DNA of 64,000 bases, taken from Bacteroidetes bacterium HGW-Bacteroidetes-16. GTDB lineage: Bacteria > Bacteroidota > Bacteroidia > Bacteroidales > F082. Location of the stretch: NCBI GenBank assembly GCA_002840975.1, contig PHDN01000004.1, positions 1 to 64,000 on the forward strand, written 5' to 3'. The notes beneath the pieces were generated by a model. The model saw nothing but the letters and a program-made list of their open reading frames with translations. It did not search any database and was not told the origin of the DNA. Each line of letters starts with the position of its first letter. Within the stretch, counting starts at the first letter, position 1. Positions 1 to 8,329 of the stretch are shown piece by piece. A program made the position numbers and the translations under genes.

Positions 1-28
1 TAGGTGAAAGGTATTTATTAATTTCCTG

Positions 29-36
29 CAAAGTTA
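29..36 (-). promoter_or_regulatory. Possible promoter -7 box reading leftwards out of the window
   Basis: On the minus strand this reads TAACTTTG, a match to the Bacteroidetes -7 box TAnnTTTG. It would serve a minus-strand gene beyond the left edge. No clear -33 TTG is seen, so this rests on one box. The rest of bases 1-104 shows no gene. Confidence 0.3.
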
Positions 37-104
37 ATGGATATTTGGCGGAAAGTACAGGTTTCCAGTTTAAATAGTTGTAATCAGAAGAAAGATCAAG
101 CAGG

Positions 105-785
105 TTAAAACGGGGGTGTTAAAGTATCGGGATTAACGTTGGAAATAACCGATTGGCTGTTATTGAATGCCGAATTGATCAGATCACTGATGGGATAGAC
201 CTCCATTTCATCCGACTGGAATGGTGCAAGCAAGGACATAAGATCATCTGTGTTAGTTGATTTCAGCCACACCATTTCCTGCTCCCTGTTTAAAATTACA
301 GGCATGCGGTTGTGGATGGGTGTCATCAATTCGTTGGGTTGGGTGGTGATAATAGAAAAGGTATGCAGCATGTTGTTTTCTTCATCTTACCAGGTTTCCC
401 AAAGGCCTGCCATGGCAAACAGGTCTCCATTTTTTAAGAAAACCCTGAAAGGTATTTTTTTTGTGTCTTTTTTCCATTCAAAAAATCCATTGGCCGGAAC
501 CAGGCAACGCCGGCGTGTAAAAGCAGCTTTAAAAGAAGGTTTTTCCAGAATAGTTTCCGCACGTGTGTTGATGAGTTTGTTGCCAATTTTAGGGTCCTTT
601 GCCCAAAATGGGACCAGTCCCCATTTGAAAAAACTCAGCTTCCCGGGTTCGGTATTGGTGATCACAGGTAAATTTTGCCCGGGAGCACAGTTGAAACTGG
701 GTTTATACATCTCATCAAACACCTCCACATTAAAGCGTTCGCTGATGTGTTTTCCCTTTACCGAAAGTTGGAATCGTCCGCACAT
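105..785 (-). pseudogene. yedK: SRAP (YedK/HMCES) abasic-site protein gene interrupted by an in-frame stop
   Basis: SRAP proteins form a thiazolidine crosslink with abasic sites in single-stranded DNA through Cys2. The reading frame has Cys2 (MCGRF), Asn73 in NTRAE, Glu103 in FFEW and, further on, His158 in HNRMP. These match the family's catalytic Cys, Asn, Glu and His. Codon 133 (minus strand, 389-387), just after ...GLWETW, is TAA. The same frame then continues without a shift through DEENN and the C-terminal third to position 105. The whole frame would be about 226 codons, the usual SRAP length (E. coli YedK is about 222 aa). A product ending at codon 132 lacks the catalytic His and the C-terminal strands. 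One AAA (Lys) to TAA change would explain it, so it is a recent nonsense mutation or a sequencing error. It is the last gene of the cbpA operon, 6 bp after the DinD-like gene. Confidence 0.85.
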
Positions 786-791
786 AATGAA

Positions 792-1154
792 CTACTTTTT
801 CGATAGTAACCTGTTGACCAGTTCCAGCTGAATTCTGGCCACCTGTTGATTTTCCACATCCCCATTGATGCTCACCAACAGATATGCTATATGTGATAGT
901 TTATAATCGCAGAAAACATATTCTCCCCTGGTCCGGTAAATTTTCCTAAAATGCTCCTCCACAGGCAAATTAAGGGTTGCCATCACCCGTTTGGCTTTGC
1001 GAATCGAAATCATAAAATCCACTTCATTGGCCAATTCGAGTTCGGGCAACAAATCGGAAGCATAATGAATAAGCCGTGCATCCCTAAGGGCTATTAAAAA
1101 TTCACTGAGTGCGCTGTGCATCTGCAGGTCCTGAAGTCTAATGAGGTTGTCCAT
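792..1154 (-). CDS. DinD/BRO C-terminal-like small protein, translationally coupled to cbpA
   Basis: This is a 120-aa protein. Its second half, from about residue 52, reads RKAKRVM, then LPVEEHFRKI, then DYKLSHIAYLLVSINGD, then VARIQLE. That is the motif order of the C-terminal domain of DNA-damage-inducible protein D and BRO-like proteins (KAKEAC, VEDHF, DYxLSRYACYLIxQNGDP, VAxAQ). The assignment comes from motif reading only. The ATG at 1154 lies inside the 3' end of cbpA (17-bp overlap), which implies translational coupling. An upstream in-frame extension would run far into cbpA and is unlikely. At this place many genomes carry the CbpA modulator CbpM, but the sequence does not look like CbpM. 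The SRAP gene follows after 6 bp, so two DNA-damage-type genes sit behind a chaperone gene. Confidence 0.6.
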   Translation of the reverse strand: MDNLIRLQDLQMHSALSEFLIALRDARLIHYASDLLPELELANEVDFMISIRKAKRVMATLNLPVEEHFRKIYRTRGEYVFCDYKLSHIAYLLVSINGDVENQQVARIQLELVNRLLSKK

Positions 1155-2070
1155 GGCTTTTCTCTTTGAGTTCAACAAATAACTTTTCTTCTTCGGGTGA
1201 AAGGTGGGAAGGAATTTTGATTTGTGTTGTAACGTACAGATTACCAAACAGATCAGGTTGATCATAAACTGGCATTCCCTTGCCTTTTAACCGGAGTTTT
1301 TGCCCTCCCTGTGTCCCTTTGGGGATGTTCAGGGTTACATTTCCGTTCATGGTTGCAACATTTACTTTCCCGCCAAGGACGGCAGTATAAATATCCAGCA
1401 TCAAGGCACTGTAGAGGTCATTTTCCTTTCGTTTAAAAACGGGATGTTTCAATACATGAACAGTGATGTACAAATCGCCACCGGGTCCGCCATTCATTCC
1501 GGGTCCTCCCTTTCCCTTCAACTTAAGCTTTTGCTGATGATGGGTTCCCGGTTTGGTGGTAATGCGCAGTTTTTTGTCGTGGAGTTGCAAAATCCGGGAA
1601 GTACCATGAAAAGCCTCTTCCAGGGTAATTTCCATGTCGGCGGCATAATCCTGCCCCTGCATTTGTCTGCTACGGCCGCTTTTCTGGCCACCGAAGCCCG
1701 AAAATCCACCACCAAATATATTGTTGAAAAACTCGGAAAAATCTTCCGGATCGCCCTGATAAGTCTGATGATGACTGCGTTGTCCGCCTGCCTGATTGTA
1801 AAACTGAGAAAAATCGAATCCGGGATCGCCCCCTGATTGTTGAGCCTGTTTCCAGTTGGCACCCAACTCATCATATTTTTTTCTGTTTTCATCATTGCCC
1901 AGCACCTGGTAAGCTTCGGAAACCTCCTTGAATTTCTCTTCTAAATTCTTGTTTCCTTTGGTCTTGTCAGGATGATATTCCTTTGCCAGCTTGCGGTATG
2001 CTTTCTTTATTTCATCCTTGGAGGCAGATTTCCCAACTCCCAGTATCTTATAATAGTCTTTGTAGTCCAT
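1138..2070 (-). CDS. cbpA: DnaJ-class co-chaperone, CbpA type
   Basis: This is a 310-aa J-domain protein that stimulates DnaK ATPase and delivers substrates. The N-terminal J domain (residues 1-70) carries the HPD motif at 33-35. A Gly/Phe-rich linker follows (about 75-135), rich in GGG, FSGFGG and FFNNIFGG. Two beta-sandwich substrate-binding domains make up residues 140-300. There is no CxxCxGxG zinc finger, so it is class II (CbpA) and not canonical DnaJ. Length and domain order are normal. It heads a minus-strand operon with the DinD-like gene (overlapping) and the SRAP gene. No clear TAnnTTTG box was found directly upstream. Confidence 0.93.
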   Translation of the reverse strand: MDYKDYYKILGVGKSASKDEIKKAYRKLAKEYHPDKTKGNKNLEEKFKEVSEAYQVLGNDENRKKYDELGANWKQAQQSGGDPGFDFSQFYNQAGGQRSHHQTYQGDPEDFSEFFNNIFGGGFSGFGGQKSGRSRQMQGQDYAADMEITLEEAFHGTSRILQLHDKKLRITTKPGTHHQQKLKLKGKGGPGMNGGPGGDLYITVHVLKHPVFKRKENDLYSALMLDIYTAVLGGKVNVATMNGNVTLNIPKGTQGGQKLRLKGKGMPVYDQPDLFGNLYVTTQIKIPSHLSPEEEKLFVELKEKSHGQPH

Positions 2071-2249
2071 AGGATCAATTGAAAGCCTAAAATTAGTGAA
2101 AAATTGGACTGATGAAAGTTAAATTTCGTGAAAAACAAAAGACAAACATTGAAGAATCCGGGCCAATAGCTGAACATCGTGTTTACTAAATCGTTAAAAC
2201 CAAGAACCTATTTTGCCAACAACCCCATTATTTTACCCATTGATGATTT

Positions 2250-2680
2250 CCAGGAATCAGTCAGCGTGAACTGGCAGACAAATTCGCTGAAATGGAATGC
2301 AGAAGACCAAGTATATTTGGATAGGTATAATGTGTCGGGACGGACACACCACTGGAGCTAAAGTAGTTGCTACAGGTTATACCGAATAAGCTTTGATGTT
2401 AATATAGGGCCTTTGTTTAAAACTCCGACATAAGCTGCCCGTCAGGCCGTTGAAAATGATGGGCATATTTTGGGTACTTCCGGTCTGGCTGTAGTTCACA
2501 TAACACTGGTTCCCAAGGTAATTGACGAACGTAAAAAACTGGGTCGCGAAGACATCATGGTGATTGTTGTTGGAGTAAAACAAACTCAGAAGTAGGTTGT
2601 GTTTGCTCAAGTGTTAGCGTTGTATTTGATCCCGGAACCATTATTTCTGAAACAGTATTCAAAAGCTGTATTTACTGATT
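2250..2680 (+). pseudogene. Decayed 3' end of a methylmalonyl-CoA mutase gene (B12-binding domain)
   Basis: Three-frame reading recovers the C-terminal cobalamin-binding domain of methylmalonyl-CoA mutase in order: ELADKFAEME, RDGHTTGAKVVATGYTE (family DGHDRGAKVIATG, including the B12-ligand His), GPLFKTP, ARQAVENDGHILGTSGLA, TLVPKVIDERKKLGREDIMV and FDPGTIISETVFK. Several stops (TAG, TAA) and at least two frameshifts break it. Only about the last 140 codons are present, and no mutase gene lies upstream in this window. It is therefore an orphan gene end of a propionate-metabolism enzyme, not a functional protein. Confidence 0.8.
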
Positions 2681-2937
2681 GAGTCAAGGAAATAGAATCT
2701 TTAGCCAACTTAACTGAAACGCATTGTCATTATATATAATTGGCAATGCGCTTCTTACATCTATTCTAAAATAGTTCTCAAACTTTTTTTGTTATTTAGA
2801 ATAATTCTACATAGTTTTGTTGCATTGAATCTGGTATTGATAGCAACACTATCGGGATTGTATAAAAGACTACTGCTAGTACTAAAAAATTAATTGCTAT
2901 CAATTCCGGTTTTTTTTTGTACTTAAAAAAAAGAGAT

Positions 2938-3945
2938 ATGAAAATACTAACTTACCTCATGATTGGCTTATTAGCCCTTTTGATGGCATCCTCAGGTTGC
3001 TCCAAAAAAGAAGACTCCAACCAAAACCCGGAAGTCTCCTCAGTTCAGGTTAATCCATCCAGTGTTACAGTCAACGGAATGGCTTCCATTTCGGTGAGTG
3101 CCAATGATGCAAATGGCGATGAACTTTCCTATGATTATTTTGTTTCAGGTGGCTCCATCAGTGGAAGCGGCTCGTCGGTTTCATGGAATGCTCCGGCCAA
3201 CGGAGGTGTATTCACTGTTGAAGTTACCGTTTCTGACGGCAAAGGAGAAGCCACGGGCTCCGGACAACTGACGGTTTTAGCTCCGGTAAATAACAACCCT
3301 GTAATCAGCAGTATACAATTAAGCCCCACCACCGCCAATCCCGGACAAGTGGTTTCCATTTCTGTGTCGGCAAACGATGCTGATGGCGACCAGCTTACCT
3401 ATCAATATCAGGTTACAGGAGGTGCCGTTAGCGGAAGTGGGCCTTCAGTTTCATGGACGGCTCCTTCACAAGCTGGTTCCTACTCCGTTACCGTGACGGT
3501 GATGGATGGAGAAGGGGGTCAGGCCGTGAGCAATGGCTCCATCACCGTAAGTCAGCCTGTGACCAAAATTACCGGAACAGCCAGTTTCCCTGCAGGTTCT
3601 TCGGGCGATTTATCCAACGCCAAAGTGAGTATTTACACTTCTTACGATAACTGGAACAACAACAACCCCCTGCAATACATCGCTGCCAACGGATCGGGTT
3701 CCAATGTGTCGTTTGAACTGACCAATGTAACCCCCGGCATCTACTATCTGGATGTTTGGAAAGACAACGATAATAGCGGTGGTTGGTCGTTTGGCGATTT
3801 CGTAGGTTGGTATGGCGATGGCGGATTGGGCGCACCCAGTTTGACCGAAATTTCCGTGCAGGGAGGACAAACAACAAACGTGTCCATAACCATGATGACC
3901 ATCACTGGCAAACAACCCGGTGGAAACACCAAAGTCAATCGCTAA
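2938..3945 (+). CDS. Lipoprotein with two tandem Ig/cadherin-like repeats
   Basis: This is a predicted 335-aa lipoprotein. An N-terminal hydrophobic stretch ends in ASSGC (Cys21) followed by SKKED, a Bacteroidetes lipoprotein signal. Two homologous beta-sandwich repeats of about 90 residues follow. Each has the pattern NP(V/E)(I/V)SS(I/V)Q, then SISVSANDA(N/D)GD(Q/E)L(T/S)Y, then G(S/A)(I/V)SGSG, then VSW(N/T)AP. The C-terminal part, from about residue 205, resembles a carboxypeptidase-regulatory-like beta domain (VTPGIYYLDVWKD). The ATG at 2938 was preferred over an in-frame TTG 21 bp upstream because it begins the signal sequence. It lies 41 bp before another lipoprotein gene and probably shares its transcript. 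The function is unknown; a surface adhesion or binding role is inference. Confidence 0.8.
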   Translation: MKILTYLMIGLLALLMASSGCSKKEDSNQNPEVSSVQVNPSSVTVNGMASISVSANDANGDELSYDYFVSGGSISGSGSSVSWNAPANGGVFTVEVTVSDGKGEATGSGQLTVLAPVNNNPVISSIQLSPTTANPGQVVSISVSANDADGDQLTYQYQVTGGAVSGSGPSVSWTAPSQAGSYSVTVTVMDGEGGQAVSNGSITVSQPVTKITGTASFPAGSSGDLSNAKVSIYTSYDNWNNNNPLQYIAANGSGSNVSFELTNVTPGIYYLDVWKDNDNSGGWSFGDFVGWYGDGGLGAPSLTEISVQGGQTTNVSITMMTITGKQPGGNTKVNR

Positions 3946-3986
3946 TTCTACACTAACTATCTATATTTCAATTAAATATCTGAATA

Positions 3987-5435
3987 ATGAAAAAACTATT
4001 GATTATCACCTTCTCTCTGATGATCGTCTTTAACTTCTCGAACTGCAGCAAAAAGAACGACGAACCATCAACACCTCCTGTTACCGAGGCAGCCTATGAT
4101 GTATTGATTTATGAACCCAACAATTTCAGCAGGGAGTACAAAAGCGACCAACTTCAGGCAACAGTGAAAAAGTCTGACATGCAGTTTTCTACCTTTGGCG
4201 ACGTGAACACAGGAACCGCTCTGGGCGCTTTCAACAAGGCCTACGTATACAATACCGTTGAGAACAAGGAGTCGTTTATGCTGTTCGACGACATGGGCGA
4301 ACCGGCCTTTTTATACCAAATTGATTTGGCTACGGGTGAGAAAAAACCTTCGGTGGTAGAATTTCAGCGCGAAGATGCCAACAATTTTTACGTGCGGTTT
4401 TTTTATTACGACTGGACCAATCGCTTGGGAACTTTGCTATTTGAAACCATGATCACCAAAAACGGAGACAACTATGTGAGCAACCCCACATTCACCATCG
4501 AAAATTTTGACACCAAGAGCACCGATGGAGTGAAAAGTGGAAATACCAGTTTTCCGGTTAAATTGGCCCGTTTTGAGGAGTTGATGTTGCCCATGAAATC
4601 ACGTGTTACACTCAAAAACACCAATGGAGGCATTGAGGAATGGAAGGCATCCTTCGACAACATGCGTAATTCCACCATCGCCGATTGGTTGGTATTTACC
4701 CGAAAAGCAGGTGCTGTTTTAACACTTACCGGATTGGGAGTGAGCGAAACCGTAATTGGTGCCCCTGCAGGCGTGTGGTTGGTGGCGGGTGGTAGTACGC
4801 TCATTGTAGCCTCCACAGCCATCGAAGTGGTTTTAACGGACAAGTGGAGTAATTTTATTACCGAAACCCAAACAAAAATAGAAACCCTCACCGAAACGGC
4901 TACCAAAATTGGCGACAACATGGTACAAAAATTTCAAGGCTATTCACATGACTTGAAAGATCACTGGGTGAATACCAACACCACGAAAACAAGTCTGGTT
5001 GAACTCACTACTTTTATTGAAGAGGAAGAAATTATCGTGGACAAAGACGACCTCAACGACTTGCCCAACAAGGATGGCGTACTGCAAATTGGTTTGTCGT
5101 GGAACACCGATGACACGGATGTTGACCTATGGGTAACCGATCCTTCAGGTGAAAAAATATACTACTCCAATACCACCTCAGCCAGTGGAGGTTATCTCGA
5201 CCGTGACGACACTAATGGCTTTGGCCCCGAGAATATCTACTGGGTGGACAATATCCCTGATGGCAACTACCTTATTCAGGTACATTATTATTCCGGTGAT
5301 CCCGCTACCGGATATCAGGTGAAAGTGACCAATGGATTGGGCTTTTCGGCCACCTTCAACGGAACGTTGATGGTTTCAGATCAGGTGGACAATGTGGCTA
5401 CCATTTCCAAGTTTGGTTCACAACTCAGCTACTAA
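3987..5435 (+). CDS. Lipoprotein with C-terminal DUF2135 (YfaP-like) domain
   Basis: This is a 482-aa lipoprotein. The signal peptide ends in SNC (about Cys20) followed by SKKNDEPS. The middle (about 30-340) has no recognisable family and includes a Gly/Ala-rich hydrophobic stretch near residues 245-275, which could be a membrane-active or buried helix pair. The C-terminal 110 residues begin GVLQIGLSWNTDDTDVDLWV and continue with ENIYW, PDGNYLIQVHYY and YQVKVTN. That is the DUF2135 pattern of YfaP-like proteins (LxWxTDxTDxDLWV). It is followed by a strong terminator and was probably transcribed with the preceding lipoprotein. The role is unknown. Confidence 0.8.
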   Translation: MKKLLIITFSLMIVFNFSNCSKKNDEPSTPPVTEAAYDVLIYEPNNFSREYKSDQLQATVKKSDMQFSTFGDVNTGTALGAFNKAYVYNTVENKESFMLFDDMGEPAFLYQIDLATGEKKPSVVEFQREDANNFYVRFFYYDWTNRLGTLLFETMITKNGDNYVSNPTFTIENFDTKSTDGVKSGNTSFPVKLARFEELMLPMKSRVTLKNTNGGIEEWKASFDNMRNSTIADWLVFTRKAGAVLTLTGLGVSETVIGAPAGVWLVAGGSTLIVASTAIEVVLTDKWSNFITETQTKIETLTETATKIGDNMVQKFQGYSHDLKDHWVNTNTTKTSLVELTTFIEEEEIIVDKDDLNDLPNKDGVLQIGLSWNTDDTDVDLWVTDPSGEKIYYSNTTSASGGYLDRDDTNGFGPENIYWVDNIPDGNYLIQVHYYSGDPATGYQVKVTNGLGFSATFNGTLMVSDQVDNVATISKFGSQLSY

Positions 5436-5453
5436 CATTCTTTTTTTTGGTTT

Positions 5454-5490
5454 GAAAGGCCTTCATCTATTCAGATGAGGCCTTTTTTTT
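5454..5490 (+). terminator. Rho-independent terminator after the lipoprotein pair
   Basis: The stem AAAGGCCT(T)CATCT / AGATG(A)GGCCTTT closes on an ATTC loop and is followed by a run of eight T. It ends the 2938-5435 unit. Confidence 0.85.
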
Positions 5491-5514
5491 ATTCCACCGA
5501 ACAAAAATCTATCC

Positions 5515-5522
5515 TATCTTTG
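5515..5522 (+). promoter_or_regulatory. Promoter -7 box for glgB
   Basis: TATCTTTG matches TAnnTTTG exactly and lies 41 bp before the glgB ATG. No clear -33 TTG was found. Confidence 0.5.
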
Positions 5523-5562
5523 AAAAATCTACCTTCAATTGTACACGCCTTATTTCTGTCAG

Positions 5563-7545
5563 ATGAATAAACTCTCCCTCGTACAAAACGATCCCTGGCT
5601 GGAACCATATAACGGTGTTCTGCTTCACCGTCACCAGCGGACCATGCAAAAAATACTGGATTTAACCGAAGGAACCGGGAAATTGATTGATTTTTCAAAC
5701 GGACATCTTTATTTTGGGTTGCACCGAACCCCGGATGGTTGGGTATTTCGCGAGTGGGCTCCTAATGCAACCGCTATTTATCTCCTAGGCGATTTTAATC
5801 ATTGGAAAAAAAGCGCGGATTATAAACTAATCGCGCTTGATCATGGTGTTTGGGAAATTTCGCTTTCGCCTGATACATTGCATCATGGAATGTTGTACAA
5901 ACTGCTGATAGAATGGGATGGTGGCAGTGGAGAACGTATTCCGGCCTGGTGCAGGAGGGTTGTTCAGGATGAAAACACCCATCTTTTTTCTGCGCAGGTT
6001 TGGAATCCGAAAAAGCCATTTCAATGGAAAAATAAGTTGCCGGCTAAGGTTAAAAGCCCGCTCATTTATGAAGCACATGTGGGAATGGCTACGGCAGAGC
6101 TGAAAGTAGGAACCTATGTTGAGTTTACACAAAACGTACTGCCAAGAATTGCCAAGCTGGGTTACAACACATTGCAGCTCATGGCCATACAAGAACATCC
6201 CTATTATGGGTCATTCGGTTATCAGGTGTCGAGTTTCTTTGCTCCTTCCAGTCGTTTTGGCTCGCCAGAAGAGCTGATGGAGTTGATTGATGAAGCCCAT
6301 GGGCTGGGAATTTCGGTACTCCTCGATGTAGTGCATTCACATGCAGTAAAAAATTCAATTGAGGGCCTGGCACGTTTTGACGGATCTGATTATCAGTATT
6401 TTCATGCAGGGTCAAAAGGCGATCACCCGGCTTGGGATTCGCGTTGCTTTAACTATGGCAGCGATGAAGTGGTTCATTTTTTATTGTCGAACCTGAAATA
6501 CTGGATGGATGAATTTCATTTCGACGGATTCAGGTTTGATGGAGTAACGAGCATGATCTATACCCACCATGGCCTGGGGGTGGATTTTTCAAACTACGAC
6601 ATGTATTTTAACGGCGACCAGGATGAGGATGCACTCACCTATTTATCGTTGGCCAATATGCTGGTGAAAGAAATCAATAATAAAGCCATTACGGTAGCCG
6701 AGGACGTGAGCGGTATGCCCGGAATAGCTTCTCCATATCAAGACGGAGGCGTTGGTTTTGATTTTCGCATGTCGATGGGGGTGGCCGATTACTGGATCAA
6801 GATCATCAAAGAGCGAAAAGATGAGCACTGGCTGATGGGAGAAATGTACTATCAGCTGTCGAACAAGCGGGCCGATGAGCGAACCATCAGCTATGCCGAG
6901 TGTCACGACCAGGCCATGGTTGGCGACAAAACCATAATATTCAGGCTGATAGATGCCAAAATGTACACCTCCATGCAGAAGATTGATGAAGACATCATTA
7001 TCGACCGGGGATTGGCACTGCACAAAATGATACGCCTGATATCGCTGGTCACGGCAGGTGATGGCTACCTAACCTTTATGGGCAACGAGTTTGGCCATCC
7101 CGAATGGATTGATTTTCCCCGACAGGGAAACAACTGGAGCTATACCTATGCCCGCCGGCAATGGAACCTGGTAGACAACAAAGAGTTGCGCTATCACCTG
7201 TTATCCGATTTCGACAGCGCCATGATTAATCTGGAGAAAGAAAATCATTGGTTATCACAATCCATGCAGCCTATCTCATTAAACGACGGTGATCAGGTGA
7301 TGATTTTCAGCCGTGCAGAGCTGTTGTTTATCTTTAATTTTAATCCTTCGATTTCGTTTACTGACTATGGATTTGTTACTCCTGAAGGCAAATATCAGGT
7401 GGTTTTAAATACAGATGATAAAAAATTCGGTGGTTTTGGCCGAAACAACGATGCCGTTATCCATGCCACTCAACAGGTGGGTAATCAACCGTGGTTGTTG
7501 TTGTATTTGCCCAGCCGATCGGCTGTGGTACTGAAGAAAGTCTAG
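5563..7545 (+). CDS. glgB: 1,4-alpha-glucan branching enzyme (GH13)
   Basis: Glycogen branching enzyme of 660 aa. It cuts alpha-1,4 chains and reattaches them as alpha-1,6 branches. An N-terminal CBM48 domain (about 50-140: GWVFREWAPNATAIYLLGDFN) precedes the GH13 barrel. Visible catalytic residues are the nucleophile Asp326 in GFRFDGVTSM, the acid Glu380 in VAEDVSGMPG and the HD pair in ECHDQAMVGD (Asp449). The wording around these motifs is closer to the eukaryote-like GH13_8 branching enzymes than to E. coli GlgB (GH13_9). ATG 5563 was chosen; an in-frame TTG at 5539 would add 8 residues. It stands alone, without glgA or glgC in the window. Confidence 0.95.
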   Translation: MNKLSLVQNDPWLEPYNGVLLHRHQRTMQKILDLTEGTGKLIDFSNGHLYFGLHRTPDGWVFREWAPNATAIYLLGDFNHWKKSADYKLIALDHGVWEISLSPDTLHHGMLYKLLIEWDGGSGERIPAWCRRVVQDENTHLFSAQVWNPKKPFQWKNKLPAKVKSPLIYEAHVGMATAELKVGTYVEFTQNVLPRIAKLGYNTLQLMAIQEHPYYGSFGYQVSSFFAPSSRFGSPEELMELIDEAHGLGISVLLDVVHSHAVKNSIEGLARFDGSDYQYFHAGSKGDHPAWDSRCFNYGSDEVVHFLLSNLKYWMDEFHFDGFRFDGVTSMIYTHHGLGVDFSNYDMYFNGDQDEDALTYLSLANMLVKEINNKAITVAEDVSGMPGIASPYQDGGVGFDFRMSMGVADYWIKIIKERKDEHWLMGEMYYQLSNKRADERTISYAECHDQAMVGDKTIIFRLIDAKMYTSMQKIDEDIIIDRGLALHKMIRLISLVTAGDGYLTFMGNEFGHPEWIDFPRQGNNWSYTYARRQWNLVDNKELRYHLLSDFDSAMINLEKENHWLSQSMQPISLNDGDQVMIFSRAELLFIFNFNPSISFTDYGFVTPEGKYQVVLNTDDKKFGGFGRNNDAVIHATQQVGNQPWLLLYLPSRSAVVLKKV

Positions 7546-7653
7546 AAAGCTGTAAATACCTTCGGGTTGATTTGGGGATTTAATGATTTCCCATCATCAT
7601 TCAGGCAAAGCCAACCTTGCGGGTTGAGGATCTTTGTTGACAAGGCCTTCATT

Positions 7654-7676
7654 CTCCTTGGCTTCAGCCAGGGGAG
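7654..7676. repeat. Palindrome of the CCTGGCTTnAGCCAGG type
   Basis: CTCCTTGGCT TC AGCCAGGGGAG is an imperfect inverted repeat downstream of glgB. Its core is shared with palindromes at 37400-37427 and 62552-62567. It could act as a terminator, but no T run follows. The rest of 7546-7764 shows nothing. Confidence 0.55.
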
Positions 7677-7771
7677 TAGAGAAAAATAAATTTACCTTCT
7701 GATACACCATCTGCTTTCGGTAGGATTGGTCATTTTAATCTGACGGTAATTATAAAAATTTTATTTGATTG

Positions 7772-7801
7772 TTGTATGTACAAACATCTTTTATATCTTT
7801 G
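7772..7801 (+). promoter_or_regulatory. Promoter of the MarR gene with overlapping palindromic operator
   Basis: The -33 TTG (7772-7774) and the -7 box TATCTTTG (7794-7801) are 19 bp apart, the normal Bacteroidetes spacing. The -33 element is part of the perfect palindrome TTGTATGTACAA (7772-7783), a plausible MarR operator for autorepression. The ATG at 7807 begins only 5 bp after the -7 box, so the transcript would be leaderless or nearly so. Confidence 0.6.
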
Positions 7802-7806
7802 CCCAC

Positions 7807-8235
7807 ATGTTAAATAAATGTGACTCCAAATATTGCTCGTGTCTGTATTATTCAGCCAACGCCTTGTCGAGAATAATGACCCGGATGGCCGATGAAAGTT
7901 TTGCCAATACAGGACTTTCTTCATCTTACGCTTTTTTGCTGATGATCGTAAATGAAAGGCCTGGAATTCAGCCCAAGGAAATCAGCATTCAGATGCTATT
8001 AACACCTTCAACCGTAACCCGTTTAATTGAGAAATTGGAGTTTAAAGGTTATCTGGAGCGAAAACCGGCGGGAAGAAATACCGAGGTATTTCCCAAAAAG
8101 CGAAGCCTTGAGTTAAACGAGGCATTAAAAGAATCGTGGCGCAACTTGTTTAAAAAATATTCTGAAATACTGGGCGAAGAGCAGGGTGTTCAACTAACGT
8201 CGGATATTTACGGAGCCATACAAATGCTTGAATAA
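7807..8235 (+). CDS. MarR-family transcriptional regulator with Cys-rich N terminus
   Basis: This is a 142-aa winged-helix repressor. The wHTH covers about residues 50-100 (QPKEISIQMLLTPSTVTRLIEKLEFKGYLERKPAGRNTEVF), including the beta wing. The N terminus carries three closely spaced cysteines (MLNKCDSKYCSC), which could sense thiol stress or bind a metal, although no family rule establishes this here. ATG 7807 was chosen because it starts the Cys motif and lies just after the promoter. A further in-frame ATG about 28 codons in would remove these cysteines. The NADP-binding oxidoreductase gene 94 bp downstream on the same strand is the likely co-regulated target. Confidence 0.88.
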   Translation: MLNKCDSKYCSCLYYSANALSRIMTRMADESFANTGLSSSYAFLLMIVNERPGIQPKEISIQMLLTPSTVTRLIEKLEFKGYLERKPAGRNTEVFPKKRSLELNEALKESWRNLFKKYSEILGEEQGVQLTSDIYGAIQMLE

Positions 8236-8329
8236 TTGAGATGTTCTAAACTTACTAAACTACCATTATACTAAGCGTCTGAATATGCCGAAAAAGGACG
8301 TTAAACAGGAGTAGGAAATCATTCTTAAA

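Noticed and set aside
1518-1895. Long open frames opposite the cbpA gene
   Set aside because: They are shadows of the Gly-rich coding strand and show no protein family features.
2179-2610. Short open frames on both strands in the cbpA to lipoprotein gap
   Set aside because: Their frames are chance stretches in the decayed methylmalonyl-CoA mutase end; the mutase motifs are found by switching frames on the plus strand.
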